From positions 4,092,001 through 4,156,000 of the forward strand of contig NC_064676.1 in the NCBI RefSeq assembly GCF_023278565.1: a stretch of DNA of 64,000 nucleotides, given 5' to 3'. Under the pieces are notes generated by a model. That model had not been told where the DNA came from. It saw only the letters and a program-made list of their open reading frames with translations, and searched no databases. Position 1 is the stretch's first letter. Every line of letters begins with the position of its first letter. This stretch comes from Colletotrichum lupini (Eukaryota; Ascomycota; Sordariomycetes; Glomerellales; Glomerellaceae). Below, one piece after another: positions 45,845 through 58,100 of the stretch. The position numbers and the translations under genes were made by a program.

Positions 45845-47353
45845 ATGAATTACGGTCATCAGCATCCCAATGGCGGCTACCACCCCATGCCTCCTGGACA
45901 TCCCGCGAACCAGATGCCCCAGCTTCCTCCCATGGGGTATCCAGCACCAGCGCCTTTGCCATCTAATATGCCGCCCAATATGCCGCCCAACGGAATGCCT
46001 ATGCAACATCAACATCACCAACCGCCTCCGCCCCCTCCGGCTCAGGCACCCGTGCCAGCCTCTATCTCAAAAACGGATGATTTGGGCAGGAAATACGAGT
46101 ACGTCGCGCGCTTCTTGCAAAGCACCAAAACACTTGAACTAACAATGCGATTGCCAGGCTCGTCGTTGTGCAGCAGCCTCAGCGAGCGCGAATGTGCGGG
46201 TTTGGTGACAAGGTATGCTCACGTTTGCCGTTTCTAAGACTCGCGACTCCCACTAACAATTACCCCAGGATCGCCGGCCGATTACCCCTCCTCCGTGTAT
46301 CAAAGTCGTCGTGCGAGACGCGAAGACTGGCCAAGAAATAAACCCAAAGTACGTGCGGCGCAACGAACCACAGCATCTTTGATTTGCTGTACTAACCTCG
46401 GCGGACAGCGATATCGATTCGGCACATTACATTATTCAGGTTGACTTGTGGTCAGAAGATGGCACCCAGGAGGTGAACCTCATTCGTCACTCTTCCAACA
46501 CAGCATCGATATCGACCACACAGCCTTACTCGTACACGGCGCTGCGCGAGGACCCCATGAACCCGCCGCCAGCGCAGCCTTACCAAGATATGCAACCTTA
46601 TGGATCAGCACCCATGGGATACGGCCAACAACCGCCACCGCCGCAGCCCCAACAGCACATGATGCCAAGCTACGGCATGGCAGCTGGATCCAACTATCCT
46701 CGTTAGTCTCCCGACCATCTGGCTGCTCTGTTCTTCTAACGTACTGACTCTTGGTGCAGAATACCAGTCAACCAATTCTCGGTTTGCGCCGGCAACTCAG
46801 TACTATCCACAACATGCCAACCCAGGCCCCGTGCCCTCGCAGGCGGATATGGCGTACGGCCACCGCCAGTCGCTATCCATGGCAGCGAGCCAACCCCAAG
46901 GAATGTTTACAAGAAACATCATTGGAAGCGTCAGTTCTAGTGCCTTCCGCCTCAACGACGTAGACGATCAAGTCGGTGTTTGGTTCATCATGCAAGACCT
47001 GAGTGTGAGAACCGAAGGCCACTTCAGGTGGGTTTCTTTATACGATCCGATATATCAGCAGCATGACTAACTAGTTACTCTCAAGATTGCGCTTCTCATT
47101 TGTCAACATCGCGAAGCCCCCGGGCGCGACCAATCCAAACGGATCCATGGTAAACCAGCACAAAGCCCCGATTCTCGCTGCAACTTTCAGCGACGCTTTC
47201 CAGGTGTACTCGGCCAAAAAATTCCCCGGTGTCTGCGAGAGCACTCCCCTCAGCAAATGTTTCGCAACGCAGGGCATCAAGATCCCCATCAGGAAGGAGG
47301 GTGCCGCAGACGGGAAGAAGGGCGGTGACGATGACGACGAAGCCTACCAGTAG
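45845..47353 (+). CDS. velB: Velvet complex subunit B
   Basis: Six exons: 45845-46098, 46158-46212, 46269-46348, 46409-46701, 46760-47027 and 47086-47353, giving 405 residues. The N-terminal 80 residues are Pro/Gln/His/Met-rich. The velvet fold starts at KYELVVVQQPQRARMCGFGD and continues with DRRPITPPPCIKV and YIIQVDLWSEDG. It is then interrupted by about 100 Pro/Gln/Tyr-rich residues and resumes with RNIIGSVSSSAFRLND, GVWFIMQDLSVRTEGHFRL and FVNIAKP. This split velvet domain is characteristic of VelB. Family knowledge: VelB pairs with VeA (and LaeA) or VosA, enters the nucleus in the dark, binds DNA through an NF-kappaB-like fold, and couples sporulation to secondary metabolism. The C-terminus is Asp-rich. 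Introns are 56-60 nt, with ACTAAC visible before exon 4. Confidence 0.95.
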
Positions 47354-49011
47354 CGCATAGAGGCGAACGATCCGGCGCGCCCCTTACGTGTGTTTTGTCC
47401 CATGAAGAAATCAAAGGGGCATGGAGTTTAGGAGGTGCAATATCACAGCATAAGGATACAGTACGCAGAAAATGGCGTATTGGACGGTCACGTCACTGTG
47501 GTATGAAGTGTGATTATTTTCCCGGCCAGTGGGAGTTTTTGCAAGCAAAGCTTGTAACTTGTATTAATGCTCAATTGGATTATGTGCCTTTCTTTGGCGC
47601 CAGCATGGAAAATTTCAGAAAAATTCAAAAGTTGAAAAAAAAAAAAAAAAAAAAGTTCAATAATCCGAGATGGGATTTGTAATGTGTCTGCCGCCTGAGA
47701 TCTCGTGCCGAGGAAGTTGGAATAAACCCTCATTATTCATATGAGAGCACCACCAAAAAACGTCCTACCTACCTTTCCTGTAAGGCAGACAGGCCCCCCT
47801 GCAGGATACAGGATCAGGATTCGAGTGGGAAGTCCGGTCCGTCACGCCCAGCGGCCCAGATCTCCCTCCGCCCACATTCCGACTCGGCCGGGTAACGTTC
47901 GCTAGCTTCCGCGTCCTTTTTTTTCCTTGGGTGGGGTCGGGTCGTCCCAAGAGAGAACGCATACCTATGAGCTTGGAGGGCGCGGAAGGGGGGGAGGGGG
48001 AGGAAAGTAGGTAGGCAGAAAGCTTGTTATATTGAAAGATCCGATCAGATGGCGGGAATCGGGGGGAGAGAAAGGCGGAACGTCTCCGTATAGTAGGCAC
48101 CTATAAACAGTTTCCCTCGAGGCGCGCTTGACAATGTATTAGGTAGAAATCTTTTGAACCATTGTTTTTCTTAAAATCAAGAGTGAGGTGGCGGGCCCAG
48201 CTTGCTCGAAGCCTACCTATTCGAAATCACTCATCAAAGCCACTTTGTCAGAAGCACATTCACGAGGTACACAAAGCACGCAAAAACTACCATCTCATAC
48301 ACTGCCAACCGAAACGGAACACCGCGGCCTTTTGCTCCTTTTAAAAATCCGACACCTTGTCTTCCATTTAGATATTGAAAGCCTACAAAAAAATTAATGC
48401 CTGCAGTTCTGGCTGCGAGGCAACTCCAACGCCATATCACGCCCTGCCTTGCCATTTCCTTCCCTTTGCGGGACTTCTCGACTGAACGACGCTCCAACAC
48501 TCCCAAAAGTTTTTTTCATTGCTGAACCTCCCTTCTTCTGCTCCCTCTCGCTCGGGAGTAGCAAAGCCACTGTGAACATGATTTCAGCTGTATGATTCGC
48601 ATTCCATCCGTCAAAACCTCGTTGTGTCGCCTGTATCAAACGCCATCTCTCGTTTCCATCTCGAGCAAGAAAAAAGTAAAGACAAAAGGGAAACATGTCA
48701 GGGTAGAGAAGGAAGGGGGAAGAGGTGTACAGGTCGAGGATCATATCCACCTTTGATCCCCCTATGAACAAATCCCTGACTTTACTCTCAAGTGGAATAA
48801 AAGTCATGGGACAAGCTTCTAACGTCCTTTCATGAGCAATAATACAAGCCACGGGGATGAGTCCATCCCGGCTCAATTGGTTTTTTGAGCGTTCAAGCCT
48901 TTGTCAACGCACACGTGCCTGACTGCACGCAGACATCAGCCTGGCCATGGGTGAAGAAAATCAATAGTCTTGGGTACTTTTGATAACGCCAGCTGTGCGT
49001 GTGCTGAGGCT
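47354..49011. other. Shared 3' region of VelB and Rho-GEF
   Basis: A 1.66-kb convergent spacer. A run of about 20 A occurs at 47636-47654. A minus-strand frame of 160 codons (48394-48876) does not begin with ATG and matches nothing. No gene is supported. Confidence 0.5.
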
Positions 49012-52000
49012 CTATGAATCGGCCAGTTTCGCAAAGTGCTTGGACCAGATCCAACCGACTTGATCGTCAGGGTCATCTTGGTTTTTGGCAAGCCATAGCT
49101 CGCCCTTCTCAGCAATAACATCAAAGATCTATGAAAAAGGTCAGTCTGGCAGCTCTTACCACACGCGCACAATACTGGAAGTCATGTACTTACCTCACCG
49201 GCTTGGTACGTAAGATACGGGTAGCCAGCCTCGTGCTTTGTTGTTTCAATATTGAACTCGAATAACGATGCAGCCAGCCAAAGAATGTTATATCCATTCC
49301 CAGCTGGGGTGCGCTCACGTGACGATGCGCGTGAGGATCTTTGGCCTTCCTCGACTCCATCGGGCATTGGCAGTGCTGAATGGAACAGGCCAGAGAAGCG
49401 CCTGGATTCATTGCCCGCATGCTGGGACTGATGTGATGGATTGGAGTCTCTTCTGTTATTTGACGCCGACTCTGAGCTCTGTCTCGGGAGACCATTCGTT
49501 TCGTAGCTTCGACCAGTGCCAGGTCGAGTGCTGGGCGGTGGAGCAATTGCACGGGGCACAGGTGATTGGTCACCCGTAACTGGAGAGGCAGACACTGAAG
49601 GCCGCTGAGCAGTTGCACCGGCGTAGTAGTCTCGGTAGTGGAACTGATGGGGGCTAAGTGGTGTAGTGCTTGGCGACAGAGTGAACTGGCCGCTGTGGCG
49701 CTTGGCAAAGTCTGGTGTCGGCAACATCGGGGCATGGTCTCCGTTGACTGACAGGCCTCTGGCTCGCGGAGATTGTATCTCAGCTGGCCGGGGTCGGTGC
49801 TTGGTCGTGACATCGTCGGTGCTAGCTGTAGTAGACTGCGATGTCCTTCCTCTGTATGCAGGGTTCAGGATCCCGACATTGGCAAAGAGTTCCTGCGCGT
49901 ACTTATAATCCCTTTGGAAGGCAGAGACAATGTCGGGAACCTCTGGTGGCGGCCCCGTCTCTCCGGTGACCTTCTTGACCTTTTCCACCCAGATGGAGTA
50001 CCAGTTCGCCTGAATGTTGACGAAATTGCCCAGACAAATGTTTCCAATCCTCTCTGTTAAGGCAGACAACTGGGGTAGCTCCTTCTTAAGGGTCTCGTTG
50101 AGGGCGTCGTACTGTTCCACCAATTCCTTAAGTCTGGCGTCTACCGTCTTTCCACCTTTCTTGATTTGTTCTGCCCTCTCATAGTCAAGCCGTCTCTTCG
50201 CACGTTTCTTCATAGCCAACGAGGGGTTACCATATGCTTTGATCACATGCTCGAATGGCTCAATGACATGCTTGCGAACCTGCTGGAGCTGCTTGGGTGT
50301 TAGTGTTTGGAGCATAGCTTTTTGAACGGATTGCTCACATGATCTTCTAGGGCAATCTTCTCAATATCTCTCATCGAAACATTGAATTGCACCCATTTAC
50401 TCTCCAGCTCCGGATAGCTACCAGGTTGGAGACGCATCACAAGCTCCATGGCGGACAGGTACTGCAAGAACTCATGCACGTAGGCGCTGACCTGTCGGGT
50501 GTAGAACTCCACATCTCTGAGAACAACTTGTAGCCGAAGGTAGTCGTCGCCAAATTTCTCATGGAGCTTGGCGTATACAGCATCTTCGGGAATCTTCGAG
50601 CTTGCAGCCTGAAGTTTATCGACACGTTTGCCAAAGGCTCGGGCAAATCCAGCCTTGACATCGGATTCCTTCCTCTTGCGGCCAACAATTTGCCCAACAA
50701 GCTCGAAATTCTTCTTCGTCTTGTTAATCTCGACAATTGCCAACTCCAGGGTTTCCTTGGCTGACAACAGCTCGGCTCGATCCGGATGATCCTCGGGCGT
50801 GTGTCGCAGAAGCTCTTGGATGAGATTAGGATACTTGGTGATTCGCTGCATGGGCTTGATGAGAAGAGAGTCCAGGTCCCAGGCTGCAGTCAGGTCCTTG
50901 GCCACTTCATTACACTCATTGAGCCAGACCTTTACAGTGGGATCTTGCTGGATTTGGATCAAGCGTTTGGCCGCATGGTCGCTGTTTCTGAGGAAGCCCT
51001 CATGCGCCAGCCTCATCTGTTCAATATGCTTCTTGAAGAGAGGACCCAGCGACGTGGCTCTATCGTTGTCGTCACCGAGTTCTGGCGCCACTTGATTCGT
51101 GGACGAGTTCCCAGTCTGTTCCGAAGCAACCGAGTCCTCCTTCGGCAAAGGGGAACGCCTACCGTGGGGTACGTAGACAGTGCAGACAGCTTCCTTAAGC
51201 TGAGCACAGAACATGGTGTGGAAGGTGATAATCTCGTCTGTGTTTCTGAAAATGAGCTTGATGGTTTTGTCATCCAGTCGTGGACAAGCTTCAGCGGTGC
51301 CCTTGTAGATCTCTTCCACAATATTCATGTCTCTTACGAAGACCATCTCGGTGTCGACGAGTTCTCTGATCACATTGCGTCGTTGCACTAGGCGGTGCTT
51401 CTCTTTTCCGATCGGTCCGTCTTTCTGACTGGGTGTTGCTATCGACTCGACAGGAGTCTGGCCGCCAAGAGAATACTCCCTGGTTTCAATCGACATGTGG
51501 TCGATGGATTGGGTGGTTGAGACGGGGCGCGATGCATCTTCGCTCTGACGCCGAGAAGAGCCCGCAAGGGTGCTTCCAGGAAGTGTGTCTGCGTAGATGC
51601 TGCTAGCTGCTGTTCGCCTGTCGCGGACTCGTGTAGACGCAGGGACTGGTGGGGGCTCATGTTCTGGCCGCGGCAAGGTAGGATCTACCTTGCGGGCTGG
51701 GAAGTGACTCTCATCAATGTAAGGAACCGAGAAACCATCTCCAGTATCCAACTCCGGCAGCTGATGAATGGTCGCACGTTGGGACGGCTGAACGGCTGCT
51801 GTATCCGATGGCGCAAAGTCAGGGCTGTAAAGTTCACTCTGTCGGGCGGACGAGTCTCTGCTAGAGCCCGACCCAAAAGCCGACTCGGATGCATAGGGCG
51901 GCTTGGGGATTGGGAGGACATCGTCAAAGGCCGAGATCCTGTGATGGATGGGTTCGTCACTGTCGACCGAGAAATCAGTCCATGCGGATTGCTGGCTGGT

Positions 52001-55000
52001 CCGGTTCACAGTCGCATGCATGGAGGGAACCGTTAGGCTGCGGGACGTATCGGGAGTTTGCTGGCTTTCGAGGCTCGTTTTATGAGGATCATCTTGCGGA
52101 TCAGAGGACTCGCAAGTAGATGCTCGTTGAGACGAATCGTTATCCTTGTGGTGCTCATGGTAGAAGTCTTCAGGCTTCTCGAGGGTGTCGCTTGCTGATC
52201 CCAAATCCTTCTCCGTATTGTGGTGGAAGTAAGACACATCACACACGGACCCATCCATATCCCCCATTTGACTCTGATCGTCAAAGTCATCATACGACTC
52301 CATTCTTGGGAAAGGAATTGTTTCCTGTCTAGGAGAGTCATATTCAGATTCCCGCCTGAGGATTTTGACTGTTGTTTCGTATGGCGGGCTCGAGAAAGGA
52401 ATCGGCTCGTATTCAGACATCGGCCGCGAGCTGGCAAATGCACCAGGAACCACCGGTTCATCGAACTCGCTTCTCGTCGGGGTCGGTTCAGGCGATTGAT
52501 GGGAAGATGTTGGTTCCAACGAGATCTTGATCGAAACCGCGTCGTCCCCTGCGGACTCATCCTCGAATGGGTACTGGTATTCCGCTTTTTCTGGCGTAGG
52601 CGGTCGAGGCTCTTCCTCGGCTTCAGCCTTCTCTGGCGCTGACGGCGGGGGCTGCTCTTCGACTTCGGTAGTCTCGGCCAACAATTGTAGCTGAATTTCC
52701 TCAGCCTCGTTCTTCTCAAAGGTTGGCGCACGTCGCACTTCTTCCAATTCAGCCTGCTCGTGGTTGCCGTCGGCTTGAACGATCGTCAATCCGAGCCCAG
52801 TAGGAGGTTGCGCGGGCTCTAGCTGCACAGGTGGAAGTTCCTGTGGCTCATTATCGAACTCGGTAGTCTCCGAAGTGGCCGAGATTGCGGATTGCGGAAT
52901 TCCTTCCTCTCTCTCAAAAGGAGGGCTCAAGGCCGGGAAACTGCCCGGGATGCCGAGCGTAGGGGAGTCTGCAGCTTGAGGCTGAGGCGGAGAGAGGGAA
53001 ACGATGGGTGGCAATATCGTCGAAATGGTTAGTGGCTGAGGCGACTGCGCAGGCGATGGAGGCTGCACCGACGGTTCCGGTGCTGCAGAGAGTTCCTCCA
53101 ACGGCTTCTCGAAGGTTTCGCTATGATCCACTGGAGGCGATTCGGCTTCGATCGGCGGGACCGGCGGAATCTCTTCCTCCTCAGCAGCAGCAGATTCTTC
53201 GTCCTTCTTGCGTTGCGCCGCTGCCTGTTTTGCATCCCGCACCTGACTATCGCGGATAGACTTAGTATACGCTAGTCTGATGTGTTCGCGCCGTTGCTCA
53301 AAGTCGATAGGGCCCACAGAGATCTTTCGTCTTCTCGTCGTTGATCCATCAGGCTTCAGGGACTGCTTTGGTGCAGGCTTGTGCGGCGACTTGGACCTGT
53401 CAACGGCTTTCAAGCGCGAACTTGCCGTGGTGGCTGTCGATACAGATTGCCGAGGTCGAGAACTGCGCAGTGGAGGAGATAGCTTCGGAGGTGGTGCTGC
53501 CACATGTGCAGTGAGACGGGTGTTGTTATTCGGGGTCACAAGACCTCGAGGCGCAGGTTTCCGTCCTGGCGTCGCTTGCGTAGGTGTTTTCGCTCGAGTA
53601 GGTGTCTTGGCACGATTAACAGGTGTAGTTGTCCGACTTGTCTTACTTGCGGGCGGCGGGCGCTTGAAAGTCGACGGAGAGTTAGCTCTAGAGCTTTCCC
53701 GTGTTGACGGCGGACTGTTCGAGTCGCTTGAGTTGGCCAACTTGCGTACAGAAACGGGCAGGCGCGATGTAGGTGATGCTGCTCGGTCAAACTGCTCGAC
53801 CTCTGCCATCGGTCGTGATGCAAGAGCCTTTCTCACCAAAGGCGCTCCAGCCTTTGACGCGGCCACATCACTATGTGCCCGAACATGACCTCTAGCATTG
53901 GGGGCCGAACGTCCTGTTGAACTATTCGACTGTGTTGTTACGGATCGGTACCAATCGGTTGGGGAAGCCGGCTCGACGAGGTCAGGATCGGATTTCGTCC
54001 TTTGGTGGAGCTTAGCCACATGTATACTGGACTCTGAAGTCCGCCGCGGCCGTGAGCCCGAACCCTCGATTCCAAATCCTACGGCCGAGGTATCACGCTG
54101 TTCTGGAAGAATTTCGCCGAAAAGCAGACCGGGCGCTCTCGGAGATGAGGGTGGTAAAGAAGGTGACTTGTGCTGCAGGTTTGTCATAGATTTGGATGCG
54201 TGTGCAATGCCCGTAGCTGAAGTCGTATTCCGCGGCTTGGCGATTCGACTGGCGAAAGATTGCGAATTGTTTGACAACTGATCCTCGGCGACATATCTCG
54301 TTCGTTGTGTTCGAGTGGCCGTTCCTCTGCTAGTATCAGGTGTCAGTTCACGGTTCGTCGAGGCCCTCAGTGTAGAGTACGATGTTGACCCGCTTCCACT
54401 AGGTGTAGTTTTGTCGATATTTGTCGCGGCTCTGGTCGGTCGAATAGGGACGCCTCGCACAGGGATTCTGGGCATCGAAGGAGCCGGGGACGAGGTCTGC
54501 TGATCAAATCTCTTGGTTAAGTCCTTGACGCTCGGCTTGCGATTTGTGTTTGTTCTAGGGGCGCCAATTGGGGGTTCGACAGGAGCAGAAGCAGATCGTT
54601 GCGAAGGGCGCAAGGGCGTGCGGCCTGCGGGAGCCGGCGGGTGCTTTGGATCTTTGCCATTGCCGTTTGGCCGCATGGCCGGGTTCTCGCGAGCTCGAGA
54701 TACTGAGGTCGCCATGTAGTCGTAATCTGAAGAAGGGGTTCGTCGATGATGATCTGACGACTGTACGCCTCGATAGCTTCGGTAGAATTCATCCGGGTTT
54801 ACTGAATCGTGATCATGACCAGCGGCGGCGAAAGCCCCAGCCGTGTGTGCGGCAGAGGCATCCAAGTTCTCGAGAGCGAAGGCGTTGGCAGTGGGGCTGC
54901 TAGGGATGTAATGGCGATGAGATTGCTGAGAGGGGGTCTGGGATGAACGATGGTAACGATCGGAATCGGAATCGAGGTCGAAGTCGGAGTCGTGATGGTC

Positions 55001-55156
55001 GTAGTGGGAGTCAAAGTTGGGTTGACGATGAAGCTGGTGAGGGTACTGAGGAGGAGAAGCTAGAGGTTGCGGTTGGTGGTGCTGGAGATGGACCTGGCGT
55101 TGCACATTGAGCGCAGGTGCCAGGCGGTCCTCGTCTTCTGGACTGCCAGCTTCCAT
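49012..55156 (-). CDS. DH-BAR-SH3 Rho guanine nucleotide exchange factor
   Basis: Exons (minus strand) 55156-50339, 50291-49194 and 49128-49012, both junctions in phase 0, give 2,010 residues. The first ~1,240 residues are Pro/Ser/Arg/Glu low complexity and probably disordered. The DH (RhoGEF) domain follows at about 1245-1480: RNVIRELVDTEMVFVRDM, then LLIKPMQRITKYPNLIQELL. A BAR domain at about 1490-1750 spans the first splice. A Ser/Pro linker leads to a C-terminal SH3 domain (about 1945-2005) with YPYLTYQAGEIFDVIAEKG, ELWLAKNQ and GWIWSKHFAKL. This order matches animal Tuba/DNMBP and a class of fungal GEFs acting on Cdc42/Rho at curved membranes and sites of polarity or septation. No PH domain is seen; the BAR domain usually replaces it. 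The SH3 is completed only by the last, 39-codon exon. The GTPase it acts on cannot be read from sequence. Confidence 0.9.
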
Positions 55157-58100
55157 TGTGGCCTGAACATCAGTCAGGCGTGTCGGGTGGACTGGGTCGT
55201 CAAGAATTCCATAGACCCATGCAGGCTGTGTGGGATGTTTGGGTTGGGAAGCATTGATGTGTTGGCCTGCAAGCTGAGTGGGCAGCGACAGTTTGGAGAG
55301 GCGACGGGCAGTCCCTGGTTGGAGAGCGTTGGCAGTGTCTGGGGCCTATCGACAGCAAATCTTAATGCATGGATGGGTGGCCGCCGCAGGAGCAGGCCGT
55401 GAGTGTAGTGCGACTTTTTGCTCTGTGGGGGTTTTATGGAGATTGGATACTTTTGCTGGAGTCGAGACGAAGAGAGATCTGCAGGTGCCTTTTCCGCGGT
55501 TGTGTTAATTTTGTCCCTTTTCCCGGGGGGGTCTTGTGGTGAGGTGATGAATCGGACGCAACGAGATGGGATGGCAAGAGCGAGGTTGGAATGGTGGGAA
55601 GGTGAAAGGCAAGGGCAACCAACGGGAAAGGTCAAGATAGTAGGTTGGTTGGTAGGTAATTAGGCAGGTAGGGAGAGGCAGACAGAGACGTAGGCACACG
55701 CGTGCACGCACACTCACACTTGCACACACCATACAGATTGCCTTTTTAGCGCACTGAGTAAGTGTGAAGCGGGAAGGCACGAGGAGGATACCGGTACCTT
55801 CTCCCTCCGCGCTAATATGTGTGAGTGAGGAGGCAGATGGGGGGAAGAGAGGAGAGGGGCCGGAGAGGTGTGTACACTCCGCATGTGTGTGTCGCCTACC
55901 TTACCTCGAGGTACCTAGTGGCGTGGTGTATGTGTAGTGGGAAAGTGAGAAGGAGCCATCGTCTTCATTGGTAAGGTGGTTGTTAGCTTCTATCTACCTC
56001 AAAAAAAGACACTCGTTGACGATGGCAAAAACCTGGGAGGATATGAAATGGTACGGGGAAGGAACGAGGAGCAGAATTAGCGCAGTGCCTTTCATTCTTG
56101 CGACTACACCAAAATCGCAAAATTACAATGCAGGTGCAAGTCTGGGTCGGCACGGCACGTAATCATCCCGTCTACGCCTACTTCTTTTGCAACAAGCGAG
56201 GCAGAGAAGTCTCTGCTAATTGCAAATTTATTAGCGACCTGTGGGAAGCAGCGGACGAGCATCCGTAGACTGTAGTGTACAGAGTATGCGCAGTATCATG
56301 CAGTCAGGTCGTGGTCGACTGGATGAGCTGAGACGGCAAGTGGGGACCGTAGATGCGAAAGGTGAGGGTATCGTCCAATCGGTCAAGATGAATGCGCTTC
56401 GGTCAGAGACTCAGAGTGGCAGCCGGGACATGATGGAAAGCAAACAGGATTGTATCATTGGACGTCGCGTGCAAGGTACGGAGCACGAACTGGTCGGGCA
56501 GCTTGGCAGTAATTCGCATGTCAGGGAGGGGGAACTGCCCAGGTATTCCTCTTAGAGAGGGAGACGCGAAAGAAAGGGAGGGGATGACGGCAGGTGCTAG
56601 ATTCAGTTCGGTAGGTCTGCCCGGACACTCGGGAAAGAGGGAGCGAGACCCGGGCCAGGGTCCGGGAAGGCGCAAGGGGGTCGCCTCTGCACACAATTTG
56701 GAACTATCATATAATACCTAATCAAGTGTATGTCTGCCTCATGAATAGAAAGCAATTATCACCAAAGCCCAACGAGATGAACAGCGTTTCTGGCATCGAT
56801 AGAGACAAAGTAAGTTCATGTGGTGGAGAGTAGAAGAGAGGAACAGAAAGACAAAATTGACTGCAACTTCCAGTGTCGCATCCAGGTTCACATTCAGGTA
56901 CGGACACAAAGTACGTACTTCTTGACGAAATCGCATCAGAACCACGGAGCAAAAAAAGACAAAAAGCACAAGGTATTACGGACACCAGGTGTCGTCTACT
57001 TCATAGGTACATCGTACTACGAGTACCATGTGAGGTACGAAGTATTGCGTACAGAAAATAAGACGTCAATTTGCAAAATGTCCGTCTTTCCCTGTCAGCC
57101 TCCACTCGACTGTTTGGACCTTGGAAAACATGGCATGGGCATGGTTGTGTCTCCAGAGAGACCCAGAGCAACAAACACTAAACTCCACTACAAGATTGAT
57201 GAAGTTTGTATTTTGTCCAGAGTATCCGTCTCTTGCTCCTGTGCTTCTCCATCTCGAATCGCTCGCTTTGGCCAGTAGGCAACAAAAACAAAAGGCAATC
57301 TCGATTCGAACGATTCAGGATCTATCGTCTTGCGGGGTAAAATTCCTCTGCGATACGGCCCCTTTCCCTTCCAAAGAGGCAACGTTTTGTTCGTTCGCAG
57401 CACAAAGTCAAACCCCGGTGCGTCCCTTGGCCCTCGCTTCGTCCCGTCTTAGAATGGTCTTGCGGCGTCTGAGTAAGAACGCGAGACATTGGAGAAAGGG
57501 GAATGCACCTGGAGTGCATTGACGGTCCCCGTATCTAAGCCTTTCCACCCGCGAGGTACAAGAAGTGAGGGGAATCACAGAAACATCCAAAAGACGATTT
57601 AGAGACAAGAAGCTTGGATTCAAATGCCAAGATCGTATGGCCACAACCAACATCAGACGTCACTACCAATCGGTCAATATTTTGGGCGGTAACCGAAGCC
57701 AGAGAACGGCGGGGCCCGGCTCTTGCAGTTCATGGATGATTGGCTGCGGATGTTCGAATTGACGGCAAACTGGCAAGCATTCCACGAGGTCAGAGGAGTC
57801 AATCTCCATGCTGGGAACCCTCGTCGATGGTACGATGCTGTACCGCAAGGCTTAGATCAAAGCCACGGACAAGCAAATGTCAAATATATTGACAAATACG
57901 TACTCCATACTCCGCAAGGTACAGGAAGACACCGCTCTATCAAAGTTTCCTTCCTCCATGATCCATCCGTTCGGCACCGACAACGGAGGTGGAGGTGGGC
58001 GGGAAATAACATAACAACGCAACTCGTCCCGAAACGGTCAAAGTCGGGTCGAGACCGAGATTGTGGTGGTTGTGGTTGCCGGTTGGGGTTGCAATCAAGC

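Noticed and set aside
48394..48876. 160-codon minus-strand frame downstream of the Rho-GEF
   Set aside because: The frame begins with TTG, has no nearby ATG matching a protein start, and shows no motif.
4287..48916. Six CACGTG hexamers (about 4290, 28051, 34375, 34885, 45001, 48911) as NUC-1 targets
   Set aside because: None sits close upstream of a phosphate gene, and the number is not far from chance for 64 kb. Only the one near 45001 is mentioned as context.
55640..55735. GGTTGGTAGG and CACACA iterations upstream of the Rho-GEF
   Set aside because: Plain simple-sequence DNA in a promoter region with no ends or repeats that suggest an element.
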